Part shown: positions 9,465 to 16,737 of the stretch, in pieces
How the letters are laid out: each line of letters opens with the position of its first letter
Position numbering within the stretch: the stretch's first letter is position 1
Source of the DNA: AC-32 sp963717475
GTDB lineage: Bacteria; Actinomycetota; Thermoleophilia; Gaiellales; Gaiellaceae
Direction of reading: 5' to 3'
Assembly: GCA_963717475.1 (NCBI GenBank)
Contig: OY970337.1
Span: forward strand, 1,240,001-1,304,000
Length of the DNA: 64,000 nt
Translations under genes and position numbers: made by a program
Notes under the pieces: generated by a model
Database searches by the model: none
Seen by the model: only the letters and a program-made list of their open reading frames with translations
Told to the model about the DNA's origin: nothing

Positions 9465-9472
9465 ACTATAGT
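9465..9472. promoter_or_regulatory. Palindromic -10 element ACTATAGT between divergent genes
   Basis: Only 16 bases separate the start codons of the acyl-CoA dehydrogenase (minus) and Rieske oxygenase (plus). They contain the self-complementary octamer ACTATAGT, which reads TATAGT on either strand. On the minus strand it is correctly placed for a leaderless transcript. On the plus strand the GTG is too close, so the plus start may be an upstream promoter or the TTG at 9483. Confidence 0.4.
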
Positions 9473-9473
9473 C

Positions 9474-10508
9474 GTGCCCGGTTTGGCCTCCGGAACCGCC
9501 CAGGCGACGTTGCCGTGGAGCTGGTACTCCGACCCGGACGTGCTACGGCTGGAGCAGGAGCGCATCTTCCGCCGCGGCTGGCACTACGCCGGGCCGGCCG
9601 AGCTCGTGGCGGAGCCCGGCGCGTACCTGACGTGCCGCGCCGGGGACGTCCCGATCGTCGTCGTCCGTGGCCGGGACGACGAGCTGCGCGCGTTCCTGAA
9701 CGTCTGCCGCCACCGCGGCTCGGTGATCGTCGAGGGCAGCGGCCGGCGCGAGACGCTGCAGTGCCCGTACCACGCGTGGACGTACGACCTCGACGGCTCG
9801 CTGCGGGCCGCTCCGCGCTCGGGCGAGCTCGACGTCGACGGCATCTGTCTGCTCCAGCTCGGGGTGGCGACCTGGGGGCCGGTGGTCTTCGTGACCCCCG
9901 AGCCCGTCACGATCCCCCTGGAGGAGGCGCTCGGCCCGCTGTCGGGCCACTTCGCGGCCGGCGGGATCGACGTCGACGCGCTCAGGTTCCGCCGGCGCAG
10001 CGAGTACGAGCTCGCCTGCAACTGGAAGATCGCGGTCGAGAACTACCTCGAGTGCTACCACTGCCCCGTCGCACACCCGGGCTTCAGCGCGGTCGTCGAC
10101 GTCAGCCCCGACGCGTACCGCCTCGAGACCGGCATCTGGACGTCGAGCCAGTTCGGTGCAAACCGCAACGGGCCGGCCGCGGTCGAGGGTCAGTTCCATT
10201 GGCTGTGGCCCGTCACGAAGGCCTACGCGATGCCCGGGCCGCCGAACCTCGCCGCCGGCCCGCTCACGCCGGTCGGCCCGGAGCGCACCAGCGGGTTCCT
10301 CGACTACTTCTTCCCGGAAGACGTCTCCGAGGACGAGGTCGACGAGCTGCTGGCCTTCGACGACCAGGTCGGCCGGGAGGACCGCGCGCTCGTCGAGTCC
10401 GTGCAGCAGGGGACCCGCTCCGGCCTGCTCGACGCGGGGACGCTCATGCCCGAGAGCGAGCGCCTGCTCGCGCACTTCCAGGGGCTCGTACGCGAGGCGC
10501 TGGCGTGA
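9474..10508 (+). CDS. Rieske [2Fe-2S] non-heme iron oxygenase, alpha subunit
   Basis: A 344-residue ring-hydroxylating/choline-monooxygenase-type oxygenase. The Rieske cluster ligands are clear: C78-x-H80 in CRHRG and C97-x2-H100 in CPYHAW. The catalytic domain has NWKIAVENYLECYHCPVAHPGF, whose two His, with a downstream acidic residue, bind the mononuclear iron. Size and sequence style fit demethylases/hydroxylases acting on quaternary amines or aromatic acids. The substrate is unknown and no reductase lies next door. GTG 9474 is the first start after the divergent gene; TTG 9483 is an alternative. Its stop overlaps the GTG of the lipoprotein gene. Confidence 0.88.
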   Translation: MPGLASGTAQATLPWSWYSDPDVLRLEQERIFRRGWHYAGPAELVAEPGAYLTCRAGDVPIVVVRGRDDELRAFLNVCRHRGSVIVEGSGRRETLQCPYHAWTYDLDGSLRAAPRSGELDVDGICLLQLGVATWGPVVFVTPEPVTIPLEEALGPLSGHFAAGGIDVDALRFRRRSEYELACNWKIAVENYLECYHCPVAHPGFSAVVDVSPDAYRLETGIWTSSQFGANRNGPAAVEGQFHWLWPVTKAYAMPGPPNLAAGPLTPVGPERTSGFLDYFFPEDVSEDEVDELLAFDDQVGREDRALVESVQQGTRSGLLDAGTLMPESERLLAHFQGLVREALA

Positions 10509-10930
10509 GGCGCGCTGCCGCCCTGCTTCTCGCCGCCGGCGCGCTCACCGGTTGCGGCTCTGGCTCACCGGACGCCGAAAGCGTCGTCCGCGCCTGGAGC
10601 CAGGCGCTGAACCAGGGCGACAACGACACCGCCGGGAAGCTCTTCGCCCACGGCGCACGCGTGATCCAGGGCGGCAGCGTGCTCACCCTGAACACGCAGC
10701 AGGACGCAATCGCCTGGAACGCGGCCCTTCCGTGCTCGGGCCGCATCCTCTCGATCCACAGCCGCGGGCAGACCGCGACCGCGACCTTCCTGCTCGGGAA
10801 CCGTCCACACACCACCTGCGACGGCCCGGGCCACCGGGCGACCGCCATCTTCCGCGTCGTGCGCGGGAAGATCGTCCTCTGGCACCAAACCGGCCAACCG
10901 GGTGCAAGCCCGCAGCCGCCGTCCGTCTAG
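10505..10930 (+). CDS. Small lipoprotein, NTF2-like fold suspected
   Basis: 141 residues starting at GTG 10505, which overlaps the Rieske stop (GTGA). A signal peptide ends in the lipobox LTGC, with the lipidated Cys near residue 17, so it is a membrane-anchored extracytoplasmic lipoprotein. The rest (ESVVRAWSQALNQGDNDTAG KLFA ... ATAIFRVVRGKIVLWHQ) has the helix-then-sheet pattern of SnoaL/NTF2-like proteins with small hydrophobic cavities. Ligand unknown. The stop shares CTAG with the convergent HD-GYP gene. Confidence 0.75.
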   Translation: MRRAAALLLAAGALTGCGSGSPDAESVVRAWSQALNQGDNDTAGKLFAHGARVIQGGSVLTLNTQQDAIAWNAALPCSGRILSIHSRGQTATATFLLGNRPHTTCDGPGHRATAIFRVVRGKIVLWHQTGQPGASPQPPSV

Positions 10931-11988
10931 ACGAACGCCGCGCGAATCTTCCTGAGCGAGCCCTCGCGGTCGGCGAAGGCGCGGACGACCGCCGGGTCGA
11001 ACTGCCGGCCCGCCTCCGCCAAGATCTCCTTACCGGCCTGCTTCCACGGCAGCGCCGGACGGTACGGGCGGTCGCTCGTCATCGCGTCGAGCGCGTCCGC
11101 CACCGCGAAGATGCGCGCGGCTACCGGGATGTCGGTCCCGCGGCGGCCGTCGGGATAGCCGTTGCCGTCCCAGCGCTCGTGGTGCGAACGCACCACCTCG
11201 AGCCCGCCGCCCTGCAGCAGCGTCACTCCGTGCAGCATCTGCTCGCCGAGCACCGTGTGCGTCTGCATCAGCCGGCGTTCGGCGTCGGTGAGCGGGCCGG
11301 CCTTCTGCAGGATCTGGTCCGGGATCCCGATCTTGCCGATGTCGTGGAGGAGGAAGCCGTAGCCGGCGCTTTCGTCCTCGGCGGCCGGGGGCGCGACCTC
11401 CTGCGCGAGCTCGAGCGCGTAGCGGCAGACACGCTGCGAGTGCTCGCCGGTGCCGGTGTCCTTCGACTCGAGCGCGCTCGCGAGCGCGGTCACGGTCTCC
11501 CGGTAGGCGCTCTCCAGTAGACGACGCTGGCCGCGCTCGAGCTCCAGCAGATGGCGGAGGTCGCGCGCGTAGAGGAGCAGCTGCTCGTCCTCGTGCCGCT
11601 TGCCGCCCGCCCGGAACGGCGACCCGTTCAGTCCGCCGGCGAGCCGCTCGACGACCGCCAGCAGCTCGAGCGGGCTGAACGGCTTGAGCATGAACGCATC
11701 CGCGCCGACCTCGACGGCCGTCACATCGGTCGCGAGGTCCGAGCCCGTCAGCAGCACGACCGGGATCTGACGCGTCGAGCGCGATGCCTTCAGGTGCGCG
11801 CAAAGAGCCGCCCCGTTTTCGCCCGGCATGCTCACGTCCAGGACGATCGCGTCCGGCGGCTCGGCTGCGATGCGGGCACGGGCCGCCCCGGCGTCGGCCG
11901 CCTCGTCCACCTCCACGTCGACGGCCTCGAAGGTCGTGCGCAACAGCGCGCGCAGGGCCTCGTCGTCGTCTACCACCAGCAGGCGCAG
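10927..11988 (-). CDS. Response regulator with HD-GYP phosphodiesterase output
   Basis: About 353 residues. The N-terminal receiver domain (LLVVDDDEALRALL, phospho-Asp in IVLDVSMPG, Lys in FMLKPF) is fused to a C-terminal HD-GYP domain: HSQRVCRYALELA, LLHDIGKIGIPDQIL (HD pair), HHERWDGNGYPDG (HHExxDGxGYP) and DALDAMTSDRPYRPAL. HD-GYP domains degrade cyclic di-GMP. No ATG, GTG or TTG fits the start of the receiver fold; CTG 11988 sits 4 bases after GGGAGGA and is the best candidate. The frame is open back to 12105, but that extension looks non-coding. The gene follows the hydroxyacyl-CoA dehydrogenase gene in the same direction. Confidence 0.87.
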   Translation of the reverse strand: MRLLVVDDDEALRALLRTTFEAVDVEVDEAADAGAARARIAAEPPDAIVLDVSMPGENGAALCAHLKASRSTRQIPVVLLTGSDLATDVTAVEVGADAFMLKPFSPLELLAVVERLAGGLNGSPFRAGGKRHEDEQLLLYARDLRHLLELERGQRRLLESAYRETVTALASALESKDTGTGEHSQRVCRYALELAQEVAPPAAEDESAGYGFLLHDIGKIGIPDQILQKAGPLTDAERRLMQTHTVLGEQMLHGVTLLQGGGLEVVRSHHERWDGNGYPDGRRGTDIPVAARIFAVADALDAMTSDRPYRPALPWKQAGKEILAEAGRQFDPAVVRAFADREGSLRKIRAAFV

Positions 11989-12049
11989 GGTTCCTCCCTT
12001 CTGCTGTCTCTGTCGGCACCCGTTCTGTCGGCATTGGGCCGACGGGGCT

Positions 12050-12886
12050 TTATGCCTGGTAGATGAAGAAACCCTCGCCGGTCTTGCGCCCCAATTTCCC
12101 TGCATTCACCAACACTTCGAGCAGCGGGCAGGGCGCGTAACGCTCGTCTTCAAGCCCTTCTTGAAGGACTTTCATGATTGCAAAGCAGGTATCCAGCCCG
12201 ATCAAATCGGCCAGCGCGAGCGGCCCGAGCGGGTGCGCGAAGCCGAGCTTCGCGATCGTGTCGATCGCTTCGGCCTCGGCGACCCCGTCGTGGAGAGCCC
12301 AGATCGCCTCGTTGATGAACGGCATCAGGATCCGGTTCGAGACGAATCCCGGGAAGTCGTTCGCGACCGCGGGGGTCTTGCCGAGCTCGCGAGCCAGCTC
12401 CGTGATCGCCTCCGCCGTCTCGTCGGAGGTCTCCTTGCCGCGCACGATCTCGACGAGCTTCAGCACCGGCACCGGGTTGAAGAAGTGCATGCCGATCACG
12501 CGGTCCGGCCTCGCGGTCGCCGCCGCCAGCGTGGAGATCGGGATCGACGAGGTGTTCGAGGCGAGCACGGCCTCCGCGGGGAGCGTCTCGTCCGCGCGGC
12601 GGAAGACGTCCTCCTTGACGCTCGCGTCCTCGACCACCGCTTCGATCATCAGGTCGGCCGCGACGAGGTCGTCCACAGCGGTGACGCGGGCGATGACCTC
12701 GTCCGGGTCGGCACCGCCCTTCTCCGCGAGCTTCGTAAGGCTCTTGTGCATCGTCTCGAGGCCGCGCTCGACGGCGCCCGGAGCGGCGTCGTGGAGCGAG
12801 ACGCGGCGGCCGGAGGCGGCGACGACCTGGGCGATCCCAGCGCCCATCTGGCCGGCGCCGACGACGAGGACGTGCTCGAACTCCAC
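12050..12886 (-). CDS. 3-hydroxyacyl-CoA (3-hydroxybutyryl-CoA) dehydrogenase
   Basis: A 278-residue NAD(P)-dependent enzyme oxidising 3-hydroxyacyl-CoA to 3-ketoacyl-CoA. It has the Rossmann motif GAGQMGAGIAQ at the N-terminus, the catalytic His in GMHFFNPVPV, NRILMPFINEA and the terminal GRKTGEGFF(I)Y signature. Length matches the single-domain Hbd/PaaH/FadB2 family. Together with the thiolase at 14329 and the acyl-CoA dehydrogenase at 8294 it supplies three steps of beta-oxidation or of short-chain acid metabolism. An enoyl-CoA hydratase is not seen in the window. Confidence 0.93.
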   Translation of the reverse strand: MEFEHVLVVGAGQMGAGIAQVVAASGRRVSLHDAAPGAVERGLETMHKSLTKLAEKGGADPDEVIARVTAVDDLVAADLMIEAVVEDASVKEDVFRRADETLPAEAVLASNTSSIPISTLAAATARPDRVIGMHFFNPVPVLKLVEIVRGKETSDETAEAITELARELGKTPAVANDFPGFVSNRILMPFINEAIWALHDGVAEAEAIDTIAKLGFAHPLGPLALADLIGLDTCFAIMKVLQEGLEDERYAPCPLLEVLVNAGKLGRKTGEGFFIYQA

Positions 12887-12896
12887 GCGCTCGAGC

Positions 12897-13418
12897 TTAG
12901 TCGCGCCCGTCGATCCGCAGCACCTCGAGCAGGACGACCAGCCCTGCCACCGCCCCGATGGCGACGCCGATCTCCCGCGCGTGACCCGCGTTCGCGGCGT
13001 CGAGGATGCCCCAGACGACGAGGTAGGACCAGCCGGCGAGCGCGGCTCCGTAGACGAGGGCGAGCCCGAGCGAGTGCTCGAGCGGGAGGAGCCCGAAGAG
13101 CCTCGGTGCGCCCTTCTGCCGGCCCGTCGCGAGCGGAGCGTCGAGCAGCTGCCGTTCGAGCTCGCCGATCCGCTTCGCCGCCCCGCGCCGGATCTCGCTG
13201 TTCCGTAGCTCGTACACGAGGACGCCGAGGGTCGCGCTCACGCCGAGCACGCCGACCGCGATCAGGGTGACGGCGGCCTGCTGTCCCTTCAGCAGCGCGA
13301 CGGCAGCGCCCGAGAGCGTGGGCACGAGCGCGAGCAGCTTGAAGCGGATGTCCGTGAGGTCGCGAAAGCTCGCGACCTGGCGCTCGTACTCGAGCCGCAG
13401 CCGATCGTCGTCGGCCAT
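12897..13418 (-). CDS. Membrane protein of unknown function with cytoplasmic coiled coil
   Basis: 173 residues from ATG 13418, chosen because GGAGGG lies 7 bases upstream; an upstream in-frame start at 13442 lacks such a site. Hydrophobic stretches (LLALVPTLSGAAVALL, VTLIAVGVLGVSATLGVLVY, LGLALVYGAALAGWSYLVVW, EIGVAIGAVAGLVVLLEVL) predict four helices. The charged segment RNSEIRRGAAKRIGELERQLL between helices two and three probably forms a cytoplasmic helix. No family recognised. It lies 10 bases upstream of the dehydrogenase gene and may be co-transcribed with it. Confidence 0.7.
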   Translation of the reverse strand: MADDDRLRLEYERQVASFRDLTDIRFKLLALVPTLSGAAVALLKGQQAAVTLIAVGVLGVSATLGVLVYELRNSEIRRGAAKRIGELERQLLDAPLATGRQKGAPRLFGLLPLEHSLGLALVYGAALAGWSYLVVWGILDAANAGHAREIGVAIGAVAGLVVLLEVLRIDGRD

Positions 13419-13474
13419 CGCGTTCCCTCCTTCGCTGCGCATCTTGGTCCGGAACGGCAGTTCGTGCAGGAGAT

Positions 13475-13511
13475 ATCACATCTGCAATGAGTAGTATGCT
13501 TGATCTGTGAT
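13475..13511 (+). promoter_or_regulatory. Leaderless promoter and imperfect operator of the HTH/nucleotidyltransferase pair
   Basis: ATCACATC (13475-13482) and GATCTGTGAT (13502-13511) form an imperfect inverted repeat around a TAGTAT -10 hexamer (13492-13497). The right arm covers the GTG start at 13507. This fits autorepression of a leaderless toxin-antitoxin-like operon by its own HTH protein. Inferred from sequence only. Confidence 0.4.
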
Positions 13512-13833
13512 CAGCGGCGACCTGTTGCGAGAAGCCAGGCTCCGGGCGGGCCTTACGCAGCGCGAGCTCGCGAAGCGCGCAAAGACCTCTCAGTCCGCGA
13601 TCGCCAGGTGGGAGTCGGGCGCCGTCGCGCCGAGTTTCGAGCGCCTGCGCGAGCTGATCCGCGCCTGTGAACTGGAGCTGAGGTTCGGGCTGGCGAACTA
13701 CGACGAGTCGTACGATCCCGACATCTTCCAGGCGCTCGCGCTCAGCCCTGTCGAGCGCGTCAAGGACGCCGAGAACCGCGAGCGCGTCTACGAGGAGATT
13801 CGGCGCCTCAATGGGGTCAGCCGCGCCTTCTGA
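13507..13833 (+). CDS. XRE-family HTH protein, antitoxin-like
   Basis: A 108-residue protein whose first ~65 residues form a Cro/C1-type helix-turn-helix (LLREARLRAGLTQRELAKRA, TSQSAIARWESGAVAPSFERL). A short C-terminal part (YDPDIFQALALSPVERVKDAENRERVYEEIRRLN) is typical of HTH partners of nucleotidyltransferase-like toxins. The GTG at 13507 has no Shine-Dalgarno but a -10 hexamer nine bases upstream, so it is probably leaderless. It overlaps the next gene by 23 bases. The likely role is binding DNA at its own promoter and neutralising or partnering the downstream enzyme. Confidence 0.8.
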   Translation: MISGDLLREARLRAGLTQRELAKRAKTSQSAIARWESGAVAPSFERLRELIRACELELRFGLANYDESYDPDIFQALALSPVERVKDAENRERVYEEIRRLNGVSRAF

Positions 13834-14332
13834 GCTCGGCATCCGCGCTCCGCTCGCCGTCCTGGAACGGCACGACGTTCGCCTGGTGGTGATCGGAGGA
13901 GTCGCGGCAATCGCGCAGGGCTATCCCCTGACGACCTATGACCTCGACGTCACGCCCGCGCGCGACGCAGAAAACATCGAGCGCCTCGTGCCGGCACTCG
14001 AAGAGCTCGAGGCCCGCCTGCGCAATCCAACCGAGCCCGTCGCGTTTCCGATCGACGCCAAGATGCTCGCGAACGTCGAAGCCTGGACGCTGTCCACCAA
14101 CGCTGGGCCGTTAGACCTCGTTTTCATGCCTGCGGGTACGAGCGGCTATGAGGACCTGCGTCGCGACGCGCTCGAGCTCGACCTCGGGACGGGCAAGACG
14201 GTTCTCGTTGCGTCTCTCAGAGACGTGATCCGGATGAAGGAGGCGTCCTTCCGCGTGAAGGACCAGGCGCAGTTACCCGCGCTCCGCCGGACCCTCGAGG
14301 TGATCCGCAACCAGGAGCGGGAAGCGGACTAG
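13811..14332 (+). CDS. Nucleotidyltransferase-fold protein, AbiEii/MenT-like toxin candidate
   Basis: 173 residues. The segment VVIGGVAAIAQGYPLTTYDLDV carries the GG motif and a T-x-D-x-D pair, the metal-binding signature of the pol-beta-type nucleotidyltransferase superfamily (as in DUF6036/AbiEii-like proteins). Downstream the protein has GPLDLVFMPAG with a third Asp. It lies in a two-gene overlapping operon behind an HTH protein, the usual arrangement of such toxin-antitoxin or abortive-infection modules. Activity (tRNA or protein nucleotidylation) is inferred from the family. Its stop shares CTAG with the convergent thiolase gene. Confidence 0.75.
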   Translation: MGSAAPSELGIRAPLAVLERHDVRLVVIGGVAAIAQGYPLTTYDLDVTPARDAENIERLVPALEELEARLRNPTEPVAFPIDAKMLANVEAWTLSTNAGPLDLVFMPAGTSGYEDLRRDALELDLGTGKTVLVASLRDVIRMKEASFRVKDQAQLPALRRTLEVIRNQEREAD

Positions 14333-15480
14333 ACCTCGAGCAGGATCGCGTCGCCCTGGCCGCCGCCCGAGCAGATCGCCGCGAGCCCGAGGCCCCCGCC
14401 GTTGCGGCGAAGCTCGTGGATCATCGTCCCGAGGATGCGCGCACCCGACGCGCCGATCGGATGGCCGAGCGCCACCGCACCGCCGTTCACGTTTACCTTC
14501 TCCGGGTCGGCGCCGAGCATCTTCGTCGAGTTGAGCACGACCGACGAGAAGGCCTCGTTCAGCTCGACCCGCTCGACGTCGTCGATCGTCTTGCCCGCCT
14601 TCTCGAGCGCGATCGCGCCGGCCTTCGCGGGCGTGCGCGCGAGGTAGGCGAAGTCGTCCGCGACGTAGCCCTGGGCCACGATCGTTGCGAGCACGTCGAG
14701 CCCGCGCCGCTTGGCGAACTCGTCGCTGGTGACGACAAGCGCGGCCGCGCCGTCGTTCACCCCGGGCGCGTTCCCGGCGGTAGTCGTCCCCTCCGGGTCG
14801 AAGACCGGCTTGAGCTTCGCGAGCTTCTCGATCGACGTGTCGCGCCGGGGCCCCTCGTCCACCGAGAGCTCGCCCACCGGCACGATCTCGGCCTCGAAGC
14901 GACCCTCGTCGATCGCGTCGACCGCGCGCTCGTGGGAGCGGAGCGCCCAGAGATCCTGGTCCTCCCGCGAGATCCCGAGCTCGCGCGAGACGAACGACGC
15001 CTGCTCGACCATGTGGCGGTTGTCGAAGCTCGACGTGAGCCCGTCGTGCGTCATCAGGTCGATCAGCGTGCCGTCGCCGAGGCGGTAGCCGAAGCGGGCT
15101 TTCTTCAGCACATACGGCGCGTTCGACATCGACTCCATCCCGCCGGCGACGACGACCTCGACGTCTCCGGCCCGAACCATCTGGTCGGCGATCTCGACCG
15201 CCCGGATCGAGGAGGCGCAGACCTTGTTGATCGTGTCGGAAGGAAGCTCGATCGGCAGCCCCGCGCCGACCGTCGCCTGCCGCGAGGGTGCCTGGCCGGC
15301 GCCGCCCTGCAGCACCTGGCCCATGATCGCGTACTGGACCTCGCCGTCCTCCACGCCGCCGCGCTCGAGCGCCGCGCGGATCGCGACCGCGCCGAGCTCG
15401 GTCGCCTCGTAGTCGACGAGGCCGCCGCCGAGCTTGCCGAAGGGCGTGCGGACCGCCGAGACGATCACGGAGCGAGTCAT
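14329..15480 (-). CDS. Acetyl-CoA C-acetyltransferase (thiolase)
   Basis: A 383-residue thiolase. The nucleophilic Cys is in NKVCASSIRAVEIAD, the second Cys in ICSGGGQGDA, the catalytic His in ALGHPIGASGAR, and NEAF is also present. It condenses two acetyl-CoA or cleaves 3-ketoacyl-CoA. The ATG at 15480 starts the standard family N-terminus (SVIVSAVRTPFGKLGG). The M42 peptidase gene ends 10 bases upstream in the same direction. With the dehydrogenases in this region it supports a beta-oxidation or acetoacetyl-CoA role. Confidence 0.93.
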   Translation of the reverse strand: MTRSVIVSAVRTPFGKLGGGLVDYEATELGAVAIRAALERGGVEDGEVQYAIMGQVLQGGAGQAPSRQATVGAGLPIELPSDTINKVCASSIRAVEIADQMVRAGDVEVVVAGGMESMSNAPYVLKKARFGYRLGDGTLIDLMTHDGLTSSFDNRHMVEQASFVSRELGISREDQDLWALRSHERAVDAIDEGRFEAEIVPVGELSVDEGPRRDTSIEKLAKLKPVFDPEGTTTAGNAPGVNDGAAALVVTSDEFAKRRGLDVLATIVAQGYVADDFAYLARTPAKAGAIALEKAGKTIDDVERVELNEAFSSVVLNSTKMLGADPEKVNVNGGAVALGHPIGASGARILGTMIHELRRNGGGLGLAAICSGGGQGDAILLEV

Positions 15481-15490
15481 CGCGGCAACC

Positions 15491-16549
15491 CTAGCGAGCG
15501 AAGTCGAGCCCGGGCCTGAGGCGGTCCGCGAACGCCGCGACGAGCCGAATCGCCGCCTCGACGTCCTCCAGCGCGACCGTCTCGACCGGCGAGTGCGTGT
15601 AGCGGATCGGGATCGAGACGAGGCCCGTCGCGATTCCCGCACGGCTGAGGTACGCGGCGTCCATGTCGGTGTGAGTCGAGCCCGCCGACACGTTCACGGC
15701 GTACGGGATCCCTTCGCCCTCGGCGGCCTCGACCAGCAGGTCGAAGACCCGCGGCGCGATCGTCGAGCCGCGGTTGAGGATCGGCCCCGCGCCGAGCACG
15801 GCCGCGCCGTCGATCTTCGGATCTCCGCCGGGGGCGTCGGTCGCGCCGGTGATGTCGACCGCGAGCGCAACCTGCGGCTCGAGTGCGAAGACGCTCGTGC
15901 GCGCGCCGCTGAAGTCCCCGATCTCCTCCTGGACTGCGGCGACCGCGACGACGTCACCCGGCCCGCCGCCCGCGTCGGCCACCCGCCTCGCCGCCTCCAG
16001 CGCGACGTACGCGCCGAGCCGGTTGTCGAGCGAGCGCGAGGCGATACGCCCGTTCGCGAGCTCGACCGGCTCGCCGGCGATCACGGCCACGTCCCCGATC
16101 GCCACGAGCTCGAGCGCCTCCTCGCGCGAGCGCGCGCCGATGTCGAGGTGCAGGTCCTCGAGCTCGACCTTCGGGAACTCCTCGCCGCGGCGAAGCGGCC
16201 TCGACGCCTTGCGCCCCACGACGCCCGACAGCGAGCCCTTGCCCGTCAGGAGCTCGAGCCGCTGGCCGACGAGAACGTCCGCCCGCCAGCCGCCGACCCG
16301 CAGGAAGGAGAGAAAGCCGTTCTCGTCCGCATGCGTGACCATCAGCCCGATCTCGTCGATGTGGCCGAGGACCGCGAGCGTCGGCCCGCCGCCCGTCCCG
16401 GGGACGCGCGCCGTCGAGGAACCGAGCGTGTCTCCGGCCACCTCGGCGAACGGCGAAGCGGCCTCCCGCCAGATCGCGGACGCCGCGGTCTCGTAGCCCG
16501 AGGGCCCGGGCGCGGTCAGCAGCCTGCGAAGCAGGTCGGGGACGGGCAT
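15491..16549 (-). CDS. M42-family metallo-aminopeptidase (glutamyl aminopeptidase/endoglucanase-like)
   Basis: A 352-residue dinuclear metallopeptidase. Metal and catalytic residues appear in order: GHIDEIGLMV (His, Asp), SLDNRLGAYVAL (Asp), VQEEIGDFSGA (Glu pair), AVDITGATDAPG (Asp) and STHTDMDAAYLS (His). Family members form cytoplasmic dodecameric peptide-degrading complexes. ATG 16549 begins a typical M42 N-terminus (LLRRLLTAPGPSGYE); an in-frame GTG 36 bases upstream is possible. It is transcribed away from the trp operon, with only about 20 bases between its 5' end and the trp -35 element. Confidence 0.88.
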   Translation of the reverse strand: MPVPDLLRRLLTAPGPSGYETAASAIWREAASPFAEVAGDTLGSSTARVPGTGGGPTLAVLGHIDEIGLMVTHADENGFLSFLRVGGWRADVLVGQRLELLTGKGSLSGVVGRKASRPLRRGEEFPKVELEDLHLDIGARSREEALELVAIGDVAVIAGEPVELANGRIASRSLDNRLGAYVALEAARRVADAGGGPGDVVAVAAVQEEIGDFSGARTSVFALEPQVALAVDITGATDAPGGDPKIDGAAVLGAGPILNRGSTIAPRVFDLLVEAAEGEGIPYAVNVSAGSTHTDMDAAYLSRAGIATGLVSIPIRYTHSPVETVALEDVEAAIRLVAAFADRLRPGLDFAR

Positions 16550-16571
16550 CGGGCCGCAGACTAATTGACCC

Positions 16572-16601
16572 TTGACGAAAACCACCGCCGACCCCTACGC
16601 T
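16572..16601 (+). promoter_or_regulatory. Promoter of the trp operon
   Basis: TTGACG (16572-16577) and TACGCT (16596-16601) are separated by 18 bases. The predicted transcription start at about 16608 coincides with the trpL start codon (16609), so the leader peptide would be read from a leaderless mRNA. Confidence 0.6.
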
Positions 16602-16608
16602 GCGGGAG

Positions 16609-16674
16609 ATGACTCTCGCACCGCGCATCTGGGCCTGGTCTTGGCGCCACGAGCGTGGCGGGAGCGTCGCCTGA
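16609..16674 (+). CDS. trpL: trp operon leader peptide
   Basis: A 21-residue open frame beginning MTLAPRIWAWSWRHE. Its three Trp codons lie within five positions (WAWSW, codons at 16630, 16636 and 16642), the hallmark of ribosome-mediated attenuation. Stalling at these codons when charged tRNA-Trp is scarce would favour an antiterminator in the downstream RNA. There is almost no 5' leader: the promoter's predicted start is at the ATG. A small hairpin (GCCAC/GTGGC, 16646-16659) lies inside the frame just after the Trp codons, and a terminator follows at 16705. Confidence 0.85.
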   Translation: MTLAPRIWAWSWRHERGGSVA

Positions 16675-16734
16675 CCTGACCTAGACGCAAGCCCGTTCCG
16701 CTCGAGACCTTCCGCATGGAGGGTCTTTTTGTTT
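16646..16734 (+). promoter_or_regulatory. trp attenuator region
   Basis: Region 1:2 hairpin GCCAC-GAGC-GTGGC (16646-16659, extendable by one C-G pair) overlaps the end of trpL. The terminator hairpin lies at 16705-16726. GGTCT at 16637-16641, within the Trp codons, can also pair with AGACC at 16705, offering one possible alternative fold. The exact antiterminator pairing needs RNA folding. Confidence 0.6.
16705..16734 (+). terminator. Rho-independent attenuator terminator upstream of trpE
   Basis: Stem AGACCTTCC (16705-16713) / GGAGGGTCT (16718-16726) with loop GCAT (nine pairs, one G-U), followed by a T-rich tract TTTTTGTTT. It ends four bases before the trpE ATG, so termination would prevent expression of all structural genes. 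Confidence 0.8.
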
Positions 16735-16737
16735 GCC

